Assembly (NCBI GenBank): GCA_963281155.1
Contig: CAUJLY010000006.1
Coordinates: forward strand, 3,100,001 to 3,164,000
Source: Rhabditophanes sp. KR3021
Lineage: Eukaryota; Nematoda; Chromadorea; Rhabditida; Alloionematidae
DNA: 64,000 bases
Reading direction: 5' to 3'
Shown here: positions 11,420 through 23,029 of the stretch, one piece after another
Layout: every line of letters starts with the position of its first letter
How positions within the stretch are numbered: the stretch's first letter is position 1
Translations under genes and position numbers: made by a program
The notes under the pieces: generated by a model
Told to the model about the DNA's origin: nothing
Database searches by the model: none
The model's input: only the letters and a program-made list of their open reading frames with translations

Positions 11420-12480
11420 TTATCTCGTCGTTTTGTTGTCTGGTCGACTGCTCGTAGAATGTAGTCCCTGAGCTCCGTCTGTGTTTCCAACAACTTTCTG
11501 TCTCACGGAACCATTATTTTCTGCGATGACAGAGTTTTTACCGAAGACATTCAAGTCAATAATGACAGCTTGGTGAACGAGTGCATCCGTTCCTAAAAGA
11601 TCAACAACTTCTTGATTGCCATCTGCGACATGAACGGCAACATCCATTCCTTGATGCACATTAGCAGCATGAATGTCAACATTCATTTCGTGAAAGACGG
11701 CAACTACATTAATGCCGGCATTTATTTCTTGAATAACATCCGCAACATTTATTTTGCTAGAGACTTCAGCTACATGGACGTCGACATTAATTTCTTGAGA
11801 AACATCAGCTACGTGGACGTCAACATTAATTTCTTGATAAACAGCAACTGCATGGACGTCAACATTTATTTGTTGAAATACATCAGCAACATGAACGGCA
11901 ACATCCCTTCCTGGGTGGAAACCACTAATTTCGACGTCAATATCTTCTTCTTGAACGTCTGCAGCGTGAACTTCCCTTTGTCGTAAGGCAGCAAATTGTC
12001 GAGCAAAAAGATTGAGTTCTGAAATGAAATACAGTTTATTTAGCAATAACATTATTCCTTAAATGTACCCGTTTGGTTGGGGATATGGGAAGCTGGATTA
12101 CGAGCAAAAAAAGCAAGAATTGCAGGATTGAGTAAAGAAGACAATCTCTGCCGCTCCCTAACATGGTTGTCAGCAGCCTTTGGAACCTCAGTTTTAGTAA
12201 CGGGAGCATCAGCTTCTGGAAAAGTCTCATGATATTCGCTAAGCACAAAAGGAATTTCAGTAGGTGCAGAAGGCACATTTTGCTTTGTGTTACTATTGAT
12301 AATGGAATCAAGAAAAGCTTGATTGGCTTCCACTTTCCAAGATTCAGGAAATGCAAAATGGCTTTTCTTAGATGGATTTGGAGGAGGCATGGGTGTGAAC
12401 ACAACAAATTGTTTAACCTGAAATGGTGTATCACCTCTCCGTCTCGAATAATATGATTTGCCTAGAAAAATCGACAACAT
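11420..12480 (-). CDS. unknown protein with a 13-residue tandem repeat domain
   Basis: Two minus-strand exons: 12480 down to about 12073, and about 12022 down to 11420. They join across an intron of about 50 bases (GTACAT...ATTTCAG), splitting a Glu codon and linking HIPNQTG to LNLFARQFAALRQ. The first part is proline/serine rich (FVVFTPMPPPNPSKKSH) and the middle has a helix-like RERQRLSSLLNPAILAFFARN. The second exon carries about nine copies of a degenerate 13-residue unit, typified by VSQEINVDVHVAD, with alternating hydrophobic residues that suggest stacked beta strands. The tail is polar. The ATG at 12480 sits within a different upstream frame (MDTINTPTVQPDVMSDDCDE, from about 12569) that cannot be joined in phase by a good splice pair, so the true start may lie further upstream. 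Function unknown. Confidence 0.6.
11605..11985 (-). repeat. degenerate 39-base coding tandem repeat
   Basis: The repeat unit encodes V-x-Q-E-I-N-V-D-V-H-V-A-D and close variants (VFQQINVDVHAVA, VYQEINVDVHVAD, VSQEINVDVHVAE, VIQEINAGINVVA, VFHEMNVDIHAAN, VHQGMDVAVHVAD). One unit (VSSKINVAD) is four residues short. The antisense strand is also open across the array, an effect of the repeat composition. Confidence 0.85.
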
Positions 12481-14016
12481 TCTTTTGGAGAAAGCTTAGG
12501 TAAATTAATTCATCGCAGTCATCGGACATGACGTCAGGCTGAACTGTTGGTGTGTTGATAGTATCCATAATTCAAATCTTATTATTAACTCAGTTATAAA
12601 GAAAGCAACAATATTACTAAAAAGGATGCTGGGCATTAAAATTGTTTACATGGCTGACAAAAATTAAAAGAATCGTTTCAAACAAGTTTGATTACAAACG
12701 GCACAGTTTATGAAATGACTTTATAAATAACCTTATCAACAATAATATTTTGTCTTTATAAACGACAACAAATACAGGTCAGCTTCCTATTGCCAAATAC
12801 ACCAACAAAAATAAACGATATATTGGATATTTCATCTGAGTAGAAATTCAATATAGTTTAATGAAGTAACAATACCGCAGATTGTGGTGAGTCTTGGCTT
12901 AAAATGAATTTTTTGAAACTATTTATGGTCGTTAAATTAAATAGAAACTTAACCCATATTTAGTAAGTATTTTGTACACCAAATAGTTATTATCTTGCAA
13001 ACGTAAATATGTATTACCACAGAAATGATATACAACCACGGTGACATAGCAACCGAGCAATAATAAACTTAATGAACTTTTTGGGAAGGATATTAAGGCA
13101 CATCACTATAATAATATGTGAGGATAATGAAAACTAAGCAGTCAACATTCTCACAATGCCATGTATATGTGTATACCTCATTTATCTTCAATCAAAAGTA
13201 AATTCGGACAAAATATTGTGGAGACTTGCTAGTTCTTTGGTGCGCGTGCCTTTAGATAACAACTTTGTTGCATTTTGGGACGGAGTAAACAAAATTATCC
13301 AGATATGATTTTTGGTGATTTAGATGTTAAAGTGTTATGGCTTCTTTGAGGAAAATTAACTAGCTGCTTAATTTCCACAGAAAATGAATTTACAAAATAA
13401 CCTAATAATTATCATTAGTTAACAGCAATAAATAAATTTGTTATTTAACTTAATTATAATATCTGTGAATAAAAATTAAATGTTGAAATTTTTAACAACG
13501 TCTTAAATTATTTTTATATACTTAAATCAATGCTGCAAAGGAACGTTCTTTTTACCACTTCAAGTATATTCGTTATCACATGCTAATGTATTGTGGCATA
13601 CCTTCAAAAATGTATACTACAATTATTAATGATACAATTTATTGAGATATGGAATAAACGACATTTGTTAAATCTAAAATACAAAGTACAATTAAGGTAG
13701 TGGCAAGTAATTCACTACCTTGCTTACTACTCACTTAAGGACTGACACGGCGCCATATAAATAGGTATGAAATTATAAAGTGAATGACATATAATAAGTA
13801 CTGACATTCAAATCAAACACTATCTTGTTTTCCTTCTTCTTACTTTATAAGGATTATACTTAGCTAATCATAATGGACACATTGGCACCAATACTAGTTA
13901 ACTTAGACACCACCCAAAGCTGCGATATTATAAAAAGAGACTATCTGGATTTTATACATATTTCACTAAAGAACACATAAGTTTTAGATATCTATAATTT
14001 ATTACTAATCTGTGCA
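12481..14016. other. AT-rich intergenic region
   Basis: Near 12.5 kb the minus strand holds the upstream frame discussed with the repeat-protein gene. The rest (about 12.6-14.0 kb) is AT-rich with no convincing coding signal. Confidence 0.45.
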
Positions 14017-14554
14017 ATGGCTTCTCTAAGGGGTTTGAAGAAAATGAATAAAGTAAAAGTTTGCAAATCCGAAGGCTCTGGTGAATCCATGGTTGATGGT
14101 GTTTTTGACGATGAAAAGGAAAGTTAATTTATTATGAATTTTAATTATTTATTTTAGGCTCAAACTTCAGGTCAAGTTTCATTTCCAAAGTCTGCAGTTG
14201 CAAACCAACTTTGTACGAAATGTTCAAAAAGTAAAAGCTTTTGTTTTGTGCGTTGCAACGTATATAAAATTGGGAGATCTTCCTGCCAATCCAAAAAGAT
14301 TAAAATAGACACAGTTTATAATGAATATGAAAATACCTTGACTTACAAACATTTAGACAACATGCGTAAGCCAAAAAAAGGATCCAAAAAGCAAATCAAA
14401 GAACTTCTTGTTGAACTCGATAATCTCAAAATGAAAAGACAACGTTACTGATTTTTCCGATGATGTCACTGACATTACCGATGAACATACCTTTAGTGGA
14501 CCACCAATTATGGTTCCTTTGGCAAAAAGAGCTCCCAAACGTAAATTTCAATAG
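14017..14554 (+). CDS. small basic/acidic protein of unknown function, alternative 3' ends possible
   Basis: ATG at 14017 starts MASLRGLKKMNKVKVCKSEG. Exon 2 (14158-14230) reads AQTSGQVSFPKSAVANQLCT with a CTKCSK segment, and a GTAAAA donor and AAAATAG acceptor (14308) lead in phase into NTVYNEYENTLTYKHLDNM. From there the frame either ends at 14451 (tail KKQIKELLVELDNLKMKRQRY) or, using the GTAAGC donor at 14366 and an AG at 14438, switches to a frame with DFSDDVTDITDEHTF and a basic end LAKRAPKRKFQ, stopping at 14554. The first intron's strongest donor (GTTAAT at 14123) is one base out of phase with exon 2, so the 5' join is uncertain. The basic C-terminus could be a nuclear signal. Function unknown. 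Confidence 0.45.
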
Positions 14555-17500
14555 TTGTCCTCTAATTTTCTGTGTGCCTGTATAATGCCACTGCATTAAA
14601 GCAACACCAATGTGGTGAAAACAATTCGCCGACAGGTGCATGTAGTTCTTTTTAATTACGTTACATCATCAATAATGAATCAATTCACATATTAATCTTT
14701 TTTCTTTGAACAAATATTTCAAGTACCATTTATGTGACATATAATTTGAAACGAATAATTGTAATAAACACATTTTTGAAAACAAATAGCCTCTAAAGAT
14801 TATCCTTTGGGATATGAATAAAACCTTTACCTAAGAATATATATGAAGGTTAAATGGCCAAATAATATAAACGAGTACTAAATATAGATGTTTTATCGTT
14901 AGTAATTTTGGATGAAAAGGAAAAAAGTCTTTTTTTTAAATCAAAGACTTAATAGGATACTTAGTTAACGTCATAAAGCCATCGTGTGGAAATCAGATGG
15001 CTTCGACAAATACCGTCTTAACTGTTGGATATCAATTTATAATAGATATAACAAACATGAATTTAATCTTTAGCGTCTTTGTTTAATTCGAATCAAATCA
15101 GTGGTTTGTAGCTTTCATTTATAAGATAAAAGTCATTTTTAGTATCATTGAGGGCATGTAAGTAATAGAGGATTCAACAATAAAAGACGTCATAGATGTA
15201 CTGCTATTACAATATTTTTGTGGTTGATATAGGTATATATCTTTTTTGTTGTGTCGTAATTTCAAATTCCTTTCTAATATTGAATAAAGTAGTACAAATC
15301 TTTGATTTTATGATATTAGGAAATCAGTTTGTTTATGGCCATCTTCCACATTATATTTCCTCTATTATTGTTATTGACACAAGGTGCATAATTTTTATCA
15401 ACGCGCTAATACACATAAATCCAGTTTCAGTTATTAGAAAGAGCCTGCCTGATATAAATATGCAAAGGGTAACGTCATCATGACAACAACAAGCATTTTA
15501 GCAAAGAAAAAGAATTACTTTCAGTATGTTTTCTCTTCTTCCTTTAATCCTTCTTTTTTTGTAAAACTAATGCTTATTTCCTTTTAGATTCCAACATGCA
15601 TAGTGAATATTAGGCCCACGAGTTTCAGGAAGATAGAGATGAGCTGGGGATTTCTTAGTTGATGCTAGCTTTGCGCCTTACGTACATAAGAAGGCAAATT
15701 ATTATGATATACTGTAAAATGCCCAGGATATAGATGATGTGTTTTATTGGGTACTTAGTACAAAAAGGAGATAATAAGATAAAGGCCAAAAGTTAAGAAC
15801 CAACTGTATTTATCTTCTAGAATGTCAGTTTATGTAGTGATGCATGTTTTCAGTATGCAAAAAGGAAGTCAACGTCATTTAAATCCCGCCCATTCCTAAT
15901 TTTCAATATGAAATGACTACGAGAGTAGGATACATATCAAAATATTATATACTCTCATATGTAAGCGAATTCATTCAAAAGTTATACTGTAACCCAGGAG
16001 TCCTGGGGACTAAGCTTAGAACTTTATTAGGATGTAATAATAATGATACTTATATGCGGATGTTAAGTTTAATATTATCCAGCATTCTGTCTGCAACGAA
16101 CGTATTGCTAGTATTTATAATCACATCATAACAAACAGGAGAAAAGTATCTTCTTGTGGTTTTAATTTTTACATCTTTTTATTAATTTTGTTGGTAAATT
16201 AGTTGTTTTAAAAAAAGTTTAAATTTGATTTCTAAATAATGTCTATTTGGTAGTTTATATTTTGGTCTGGTTTACCATTTTATAAACTATGGTCTAGTCT
16301 AGACCGACTTTTTAACAGGTCTAAGTATCATTGATTCTAATTTGTATATAACAGTTTCTTGCTTTCGTATCTGATTCCTTAGATAATTTAAAATCTAATA
16401 TTACTCAGTTATAAACACAATCGAATTTGCTATTTAAACAAAATTTCATCTTTGCAAATGTTGTCGGATTTTAGATTTAACATGACATTGCATTTAATTC
16501 CAAAGTTCTCGTGCTCTACTCCCATGCCTTGTTCCTATAGATAATCATCAATCTAATATCATTATGTATCAAATGTAATTTTTCATTAAACTGAACTATG
16601 CAACCAATGTTCTGATCTGCCTTTAAGTCATTATCTAGACAATTCAATTATCTTTGATTGAGATAATTATATTTGCTATGTCCAGTCCTTAATCACTTAT
16701 ATAATTGTCAATGTAAAATTGTTCAGTCCAAAATGCCTTAATATGTCATTTTTGGCAAAAAAGGATCTTTGTAAGCTTCTCCAAGATTTGACTCTAATCT
16801 ATTGCCTATACAATTATATAACTTTTTATTTCGATGTTTTATTTGTTACTTGCACTAATTGAAGTCGTATATAATCGTTAATTTAGTACAAAAAACAGCA
16901 CTATTTCTTTTTTGCAAATATTGTGATCTTTGCAAGCATCGTTCGAATTTGGATGTATAAAAGTATTTTAATAATTCAATTGTTTATGATTTACTTATTA
17001 TTGCTTGGTACTTTCATACCTTGACACCATAGATAGTTTGAAATTAAAGATTTTCAATATGCACTAATTATTGTCCAGATTCCCTATTTGTTTTTTTAGT
17101 CCAATTTAAATGACAAAAGTTTAATTGCTCAAATACATCAAGATATAGCACACTTTCCAGTTTCTATTCAATTTTAACTTTGTTTCGACAAGAAATTCGA
17201 AATCAACATCAATCTAAATTCTAAAAACAGATTAGTCATAACTTTTGATACAAAACCTATCGGAATGAATTAACTTACTTTTATCCTGCAAAATGCACTG
17301 TAAGACTTAACTTTCCAGATTCACACTTTGGATTCTGTTATTTATGTAATTGGATCAAAAATAGTTTTAGCATTTTCAAATGTCTGAATGTGCTTATTCT
17401 GCATTGGAAAAACGATGTATAGAAAAGGTAAAGTAGCTAAACTCTTAAAAAGATTTTCCTATGTAAGCACATTGGAACCACGGCAGCAAAATTTGAGTTT

Positions 17501-17928
17501 GAATTAAAAAGCGAACTTGATAGATTCTCAAAAGGAATTTCTATGAAACAATTTGGAAGTTGGTGTATTGGAAAAGCAAGCCAAGAATCTCTTATACGGA
17601 ATTTCTAATGCTAGGCATTGAAACTATGATAGCAAATTTGAATTAAAGTTTAGCTTGGTAGGCTCTTAAAAGGAGTTTCTTATGGAACAATTTAGAAGTG
17701 TAATGTATGAAAGATGATACTGCTAGCCTTTTGAACAGAATTTTTATCAAAAGCTTGGAAGTGATACAAAAGTTGCTTTTTTATTTGCAAATAAATCTTT
17801 GTCACATAAACGATATGTTTGTATCTTAAAAACACGGGTATTTGCACAAGTAATTATAAACGCTTTTATAGTGAAATAAAGGTATAGTGCAACGAATACA
17901 GAATAAAGCAATTTTGTGAAAAATACTC
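14555..17928. other. long AT-rich intergenic region
   Basis: Short open frames at 15196-15483 and 15913-16131 lack protein-like composition or splice context and are judged chance. The region ends with a degenerate tandem repeat at 17.4-17.75 kb, annotated separately. Confidence 0.5.
17442..17750. repeat. degenerate tandem repeat, about 62-85-base spacing, five copies
   Basis: A core resembling CTCTTAAAAGGAATTTCTATG recurs at about 17442, 17527, 17589, 17663 and 17727. It is sometimes accompanied by flanking similarity (GCAAATTTGAATTAAA, GAACAATTTAGAAGT). Spacing is uneven, so it looks like an old, diverged minisatellite. It lies downstream of the TMEM14 gene. Confidence 0.55.
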
Positions 17929-18228
17929 TTATCTTCTTTGAGAAGCATAGTTGATGAAACAACGAACCAAGATACATAATGACAAAACAGTTGTAAGTCC
18001 GGCAGGCATAAATTTCCCGCTATTCATAAATCTCATTCCCATAAAAAGAGTAAGTACAGTTGAAACTCCACAAAGAACATGATTGTTATTTGAATAACCT
18101 CCATATATAGCAACAGCTCCGCTAAGTCCGCCAAATACAAGAGAAGGCACTGAGGAGGCCTTGAGGAAACCGATTAATCCTCCAGCTGCGACAATGCATC
18201 CATAAACAATTCCGATAATATCAGCCAT
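17929..18228 (-). CDS. TMEM14 family mitochondrial membrane protein
   Basis: A single 99-residue exon starts MADIIGIVYGCIVAAGGLIG. Vertebrate TMEM14 proteins are small (about 100-115 residues) inner-mitochondrial membrane proteins; TMEM14C supports porphyrin transport for heme synthesis. The family pattern is plain: a G-rich first helix with GFLKASSVPSL, then SGAVAIYGGY, then the signature MGMRFMNSGKFMPAGL near residues 67-82, and a final helix ending in basic residues (NYASQRR). Four hydrophobic segments fit the length. The ATG at 18228 was preferred over an in-frame ATG seven codons upstream because it matches the family start. Nematodes are heme auxotrophs, so a heme-biosynthetic role should not be assumed here. 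Confidence 0.93.
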   Translation of the reverse strand: MADIIGIVYGCIVAAGGLIGFLKASSVPSLVFGGLSGAVAIYGGYSNNNHVLCGVSTVLTLFMGMRFMNSGKFMPAGLTTVLSLCILVRCFINYASQRR

Positions 18229-20616
18229 GATAATGAATAAGTTAAGCAATAAAGTATTTGTATGATCAATAGGTTTTTAAATACCAATGCGTATCTTTGT
18301 TGGTAAAAAGTAGCCTGTGTACGTGCCTTTTTTAAAACAACTATTAATCATTGGGGTCAATGATAAACATTTACTTCCATAATTAAAGTACTTGAATAAT
18401 AAATGCGGATCTTGAGGTTTGATTTATGATGCAATAATAAAAATTCTTATTTATAAAGATCGTCTTTAACAAATTTCAATTTTGATACCATAATACAAGA
18501 TATATAATAAGATAATATGCATATAATTAAATATATTAGATGTTCACAAGCAATTAAAAATTAACAAAATATACTCTAATAAGATGCTTCCCTAAATCAG
18601 TAAGTTACATGATGTACAAAACAAAAATCGCTTTTCAGATTTTCAATTGAATTAACAACGTTGGATTTTCCTTAATTATATATTTTTATAACTTTTAAAT
18701 TATTTCGAATTCGTCACTTGTAATTGCTGATATTTGTTAATAGTATTATCATTATCATCGTCTTTACCTCATCATAGTGATCATTCTTATTACTCATGTA
18801 ATTTATCCAGTAGCCTTCATCGAAAGCAATATTTTATCATTTTGATAATACACTCTATTTATAATCTTATTTCAAATGCCATAATATCCACATTTTAATA
18901 GTGTTTCTTATAAAAATATAGATCTACATTTCAAATGTCACATTATGAAATGTTCATTTTGCATAGGTGTGTTATTATAGGGTGTCATGAAACCCAGATG
19001 AAAAAAGGAAATTAACATTTAAATCAAACAAAATGCTTTGTTTCTCGATTATAGAAAGATGTTTGCAAAATAAAGTGTCCACTAAATACAAATTCAAATT
19101 GCGCCTCACATGTAATTTAAATTTTAAAGCACTCATTCTTGCAATTAAATGTTACAAAAATGTAATATATCATGTGAAGCATATTCTAAATATAGAAATT
19201 TTGGTACGAATAACGTCATTTTGTAACCTCCACTTATCTATTTTTACTGGTCTTCATTACGTTTAAGAGGTGCAATTAGCATTTATTTTTAGGTTGTATT
19301 TTTTGCCAAAAATCATACAAAAGCCACACCAAAATACGTATGAATTTACTATACAATTCTAAATGCCAAGTTCAATTCCAACATCACAATTTGTTCTACC
19401 TCAAAATTATGAAGCAAAAACAGTCAACATGTCAATTATAATTGGACACCTACATATAATATAACTCAAAATTTATTCCCTTATAATGTGCAATTTCAAG
19501 ATAATAAATAAAAATATTGGCAAAAAAGATCCCATTATTACTGAACAATTGCTACATAATTTATATTTAAGTTGCACACCATAATAAATTTGCAGCATGT
19601 GAAATTATATATTTACCAAACTATCAATTTTAATAATTATTTTGTACATAAATAATACTCGATAACTATTATAGGAACTTTTTTTGATAAATGGGATTAA
19701 AAGTTCTTCACAAGAAATGGAGGTAACATTTTATTTAGCACTACCCAAAAATGTCTTCCTTTTACTTTCTCATCCTTTATTTCCGTAAGCGAAAATTAGT
19801 TTTTAATATTTCTTTTTTATTGAAAGGATAAAAATCAACTTTTCGTAAACAAACCACATAAGGTTGCTTATTCATATTATTCATCAAAATTAATTAGTAT
19901 GCCATGCACTTATTTATCAGCACCTCACACCTTCACCCTCTGTTTTTCGTTTAAAGAACACAATTATAAATAACCAGTTTCAACAATAAGCCTCTTACTT
20001 TACATGGCATAAATTTTTCACGAGTCCACTGCCTAATTGCAAATCTTATATACCAAAAGGAAATTTACATTATTGAAGAGAGTACCAGTTATTTTCCTTT
20101 CCTTCAACATCTTTAATAATATACCTTTTAAATATTTATTTATTATGTTATACCTTGTTTTAGTACCCAATCATTTTATAGTCTCTTTCTTCATTTATGT
20201 AATAAGATTTGTGCTCACTTCAATCAGATAATAAAGTTCCTATTTTTTGTAAGCTTTTTTGTTAGTTATAAAAATAGTTTTGATTGCTTAAAATATATCC
20301 ATGACAACTACAAAAATTAACTTTTACTCATTTCCTTGAGCAAAAACATGAATCCATTGATATTTAAATTAAAAAAACCAACCACAATATCCATTAGCTT
20401 TATTTTTTATCATGCACGTTAATATCTCATTTTAACGCAAAAAGATTTGCCTCTTAGTTTTGAGATGAATCTTTCAAATAAAATTTGTTGTTCTATTCAT
20501 GCACTCATGAACATTAGATAAAATTAGTTGGACACCTTCTTGCTAACTAAATATTGTATAGATAGATATATTTGAGCTTTTGTCATTGTAACAACTTTTC
20601 TATTTTAGTTAGTCTG
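18229..20616. other. AT-rich intergenic region
   Basis: This divergent interval lies between TMEM14 (-) and the PGM3-like gene (+). Open frames at 19033-19266 and 20037-20231 are low-complexity chance frames. A CTATTTTAG acceptor ending at 20608, just before the PGM3-like ATG, could be a trans-splice acceptor. Confidence 0.5.
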
Positions 20617-22479
20617 ATGTCGCTTTCAAAGTTATTAAAAGGACCATTTTGGAGCCATTCTAAACCTTTTGGGATTTCTTTTGATGAAAGATTTGAAAGT
20701 TCAAATCGTGGTTTCATTGTGAAAAGAGATCGCTTAATTGAATCAGTTCTAAATGTAACTCATCATACTTGTAATAGATACATGTAAGTTTATATGCACA
20801 TAAATTGTTATGTCTCTTTTAGCGCATACCAAAAGGTTACTGGAATTCACATTCGAGATGCAGACATTGACAACTGTTACTGGATTGATATTCGTGATGA
20901 AAATGGAGAATACATTGCCCGTAATAATTGGGATAGCTTAAAAATATTTACGGATAATTTGATTCTGCCTTGCAAAGTTCCGCAAAGAGAAATGAGAGAG
21001 AAATGTAAGCCATTTTTTGTAGGCATAAATATTCTAAATAAAAGACTGGCTAGAAGAATTGAAACTATTATAACAAACACATTGTGTTTACGTGGACGCT
21101 ACTTTAAGCTAGTAAAATTAATAGGCAACTATTCATCATCTCAGATGGGGTACTTACAATTTCGTATTCCTAGTATTGATGCTGAAACCTCTGCTAACTT
21201 GGAATCCATTTATCCAGGACTCACCTTTCGAAAAGTAAAGAATAGCTCAAGTTATTACTATATTATTAACGTTGACAGGTATCTCAGCATCTTTTACTCA
21301 AAATGGGAAAAAGCATATACAGCTTTTGACGACGAGAAATGTCCCTTTAAAAATTACGGTAACCGTCTGTACATAGACAAACATCCAAAGGAAAAAATAT
21401 TTTCAAACTTGGAGTCTTCCAAAACTTATTGTGGATATTTGTTTCAAATTATTTGTAAGGAAAATAAGTTGAGCGATGGTTTTGACTACCACAAATCGCA
21501 TGGCATAGATAATATTATATTAGGAAACAAAATTTATAAGGAGGCTTATTTTGGAGATGGAAATAAGTTTATGTCAGTTGATAACAGAGGTCAGCGAATT
21601 ATTTACTATTACTATGATTATGAACATAAAAAAGTTAATATTATTGACGGTGACAAAATGGCTGTTTTGTTTGGAAGGTTTTTAACCTTTACTTTGCGAA
21701 AATATCTCCCTACAAACAAAATTAAAATTTGTGCTTTCCAAACAAATGAATCGAGCATTGCTTCAAAAATCGCTTTGGAAAAGGAAAATATTAAGGTTTT
21801 TTATACAAATAGGCGTATCTACAACAGAACTGATTTTCGCATCGACACAAATAAGTACATCTTTCCTCAAAATAATGACGAAATTGAAGAATTCGATGTG
21901 ATAATTTATTACGAACCAAATGGATATGGTTGCGTCACGTTTAGTGAACAATTCCTCAAAGATACTGATCTTATTTGCAAAGAAGTAAATAGTTTTTGTT
22001 CGTTTTTTAACCCAGCTGGTGCAGATTCTCAATGTACAATGGCTGCTGTTGAATATTGTCTAAGATATTTTGACTATTCAATGATTAATTTTGATAACCT
22101 TTATAAAGACTTACCACGTATTTTAAAAGAATGTCAATTATCAAATAAGAAATTTCAGCAGAATTTGTTTAACAAATTTTCGAAGGGTGGCGATTTAGCT
22201 AAGAATATTCGAAAAGTAATAGCCGAATGTGCTCCAGACAGTGGTCGTCTTTTATTGAAATGGACAGATGACAGAAAGAAGCTTTATTTGTACTACGAAC
22301 TTAATTACCAGGTTCATAAAATTAATAATAATAAATTGAGTTTAGCCGTTACTGAGGAAAAGATTGCTATCATTATTGAACAATGTCAAGAATATGTAAA
22401 ACACGTTTTGGACCTAATGGAAATATATATGAGCTTTTTTGTTTCTACGAATTCTCTTATATCTTTTTGTAGAAATTGA
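20617..22479 (+). CDS. catalytically dead-looking PGM3/AGM1 (phosphoacetylglucosamine mutase) homologue
   Basis: Two exons, 20617-20783 and 20823-22479, with a 39-base intron give 607 residues (human PGM3 is 542). Family landmarks in order: a FGISFDERF segment at the YGTAGFR position; DENGEYIARNNW (DPLGEMLAPSW in the enzyme); KSHG; MSVDNRGQRIIYYYYD...NIIDGDKMA (normally SFDGDADRIVYYY...LIDGDK); YYEPNGYGCVTFS (FEANGHG loop); FFNPAGADSQCTMAAVEYCL ([20 protein letters not shown]); and LYKDLPR (LYTDLPN). Enzymes of this superfamily need a phosphoserine in TASHNP, three Asp in DGDAD and a phosphate loop RPSGTE. Here these positions read about IRDAD (64-70), DNRGQR (309-314) and KWTDDR (535-540). 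The fold looks retained and the sugar loop partly so, but catalysis should be lost. It is probably a pseudoenzyme paralogue; the true PGM3 would lie elsewhere in the genome. Confidence 0.85.
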
Positions 22480-22602
22480 CCAATCTAGCAATATAAAATG
22501 CCTGTGCTTATATTTTTAATGATTTTCTATAACTTGATTATTTCTTGAATAGATTTTTTAAAATAAATAAGTAATTCGATCAGTAATTTATTTAAATTGT
22601 AG

Positions 22603-23029
22603 GCAAAATATCCAAAGACTTTTCCATTCGAAATAGTATACAACAATTTAAGCAACAATTTAATTGTAAAGAGTGGACAATTTCAAAGCATTCTTAGAAA
22701 GGAACTTTGCGCAATTGATTAATCAATTGCGAATACAAAAAATTGAACGTGCAAACAGAAAAGAAGAAAAGAGACTGTATCATCTCTACACCATCAGTAT
22801 CACTTTCCTTCAACAACTGTTGATCTAATGAGATGCCAGTTTTGTGGATTGAGTGTAGTCATATTTTATTTAAAAATATGAAGACTTCCTTGTTGATGAT
22901 TGGGAACTATACTGTCACATGACAAAGGTTTCTTCAATTGAAGAGGATGGTGAATTTGAGATAATAAAGCATAAGTTACACTTTAAAAAAAGAAAATTGG
23001 CGCAAGAAATTAAGTGGCCAAAAGATTAA
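22603..23029 (+). pseudogene. frame-broken coding sequence with a possible degenerate C2H2 finger
   Basis: After an ATTGTAG acceptor at 22602, several protein-like stretches follow on the + strand but in different frames: FERNFAQLINQL-type sequence around 22673-22770, then TVDLMRCQFCGL around 22830-22855, then WELYCHMTKVSSIEEDGEF to a TAA at 23029. A 31-base GT-AG gap (GTGTAG...ATGAAG) would join CQFCGL to NFLVDDWELYCHM, giving a spacing like a C2H2 zinc finger (C-x2-C...H). At least one more frame change in an A/G-rich run near 22760 is unexplained. It lies directly downstream of the PGM3-like gene on the same strand and could be its decayed neighbour or a gene with unusual small introns. 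Confidence 0.4.

Noticed and set aside
11612..11986. Plus-strand 124-codon frame over the repeat array
   Set aside because: It is the antisense shadow of the 13-residue repeats; the minus strand has the splice-supported gene.
15196..16131. Two open frames at 15.2-15.5 and 15.9-16.1 kb
   Set aside because: No splice sites, start context or family resemblance; length is expected by chance in AT-rich DNA.
16286..16306. Short palindrome GGTCTAGTCTAGACC
   Set aside because: Six-base arms with a three-base loop are too short to mean anything alone in this base composition.
17747..17977. Minus-strand open frame of 76 codons next to TMEM14
   Set aside because: It overlaps the TMEM14 end on the same strand in another frame and lies in its 3' flank; composition is not protein-like.
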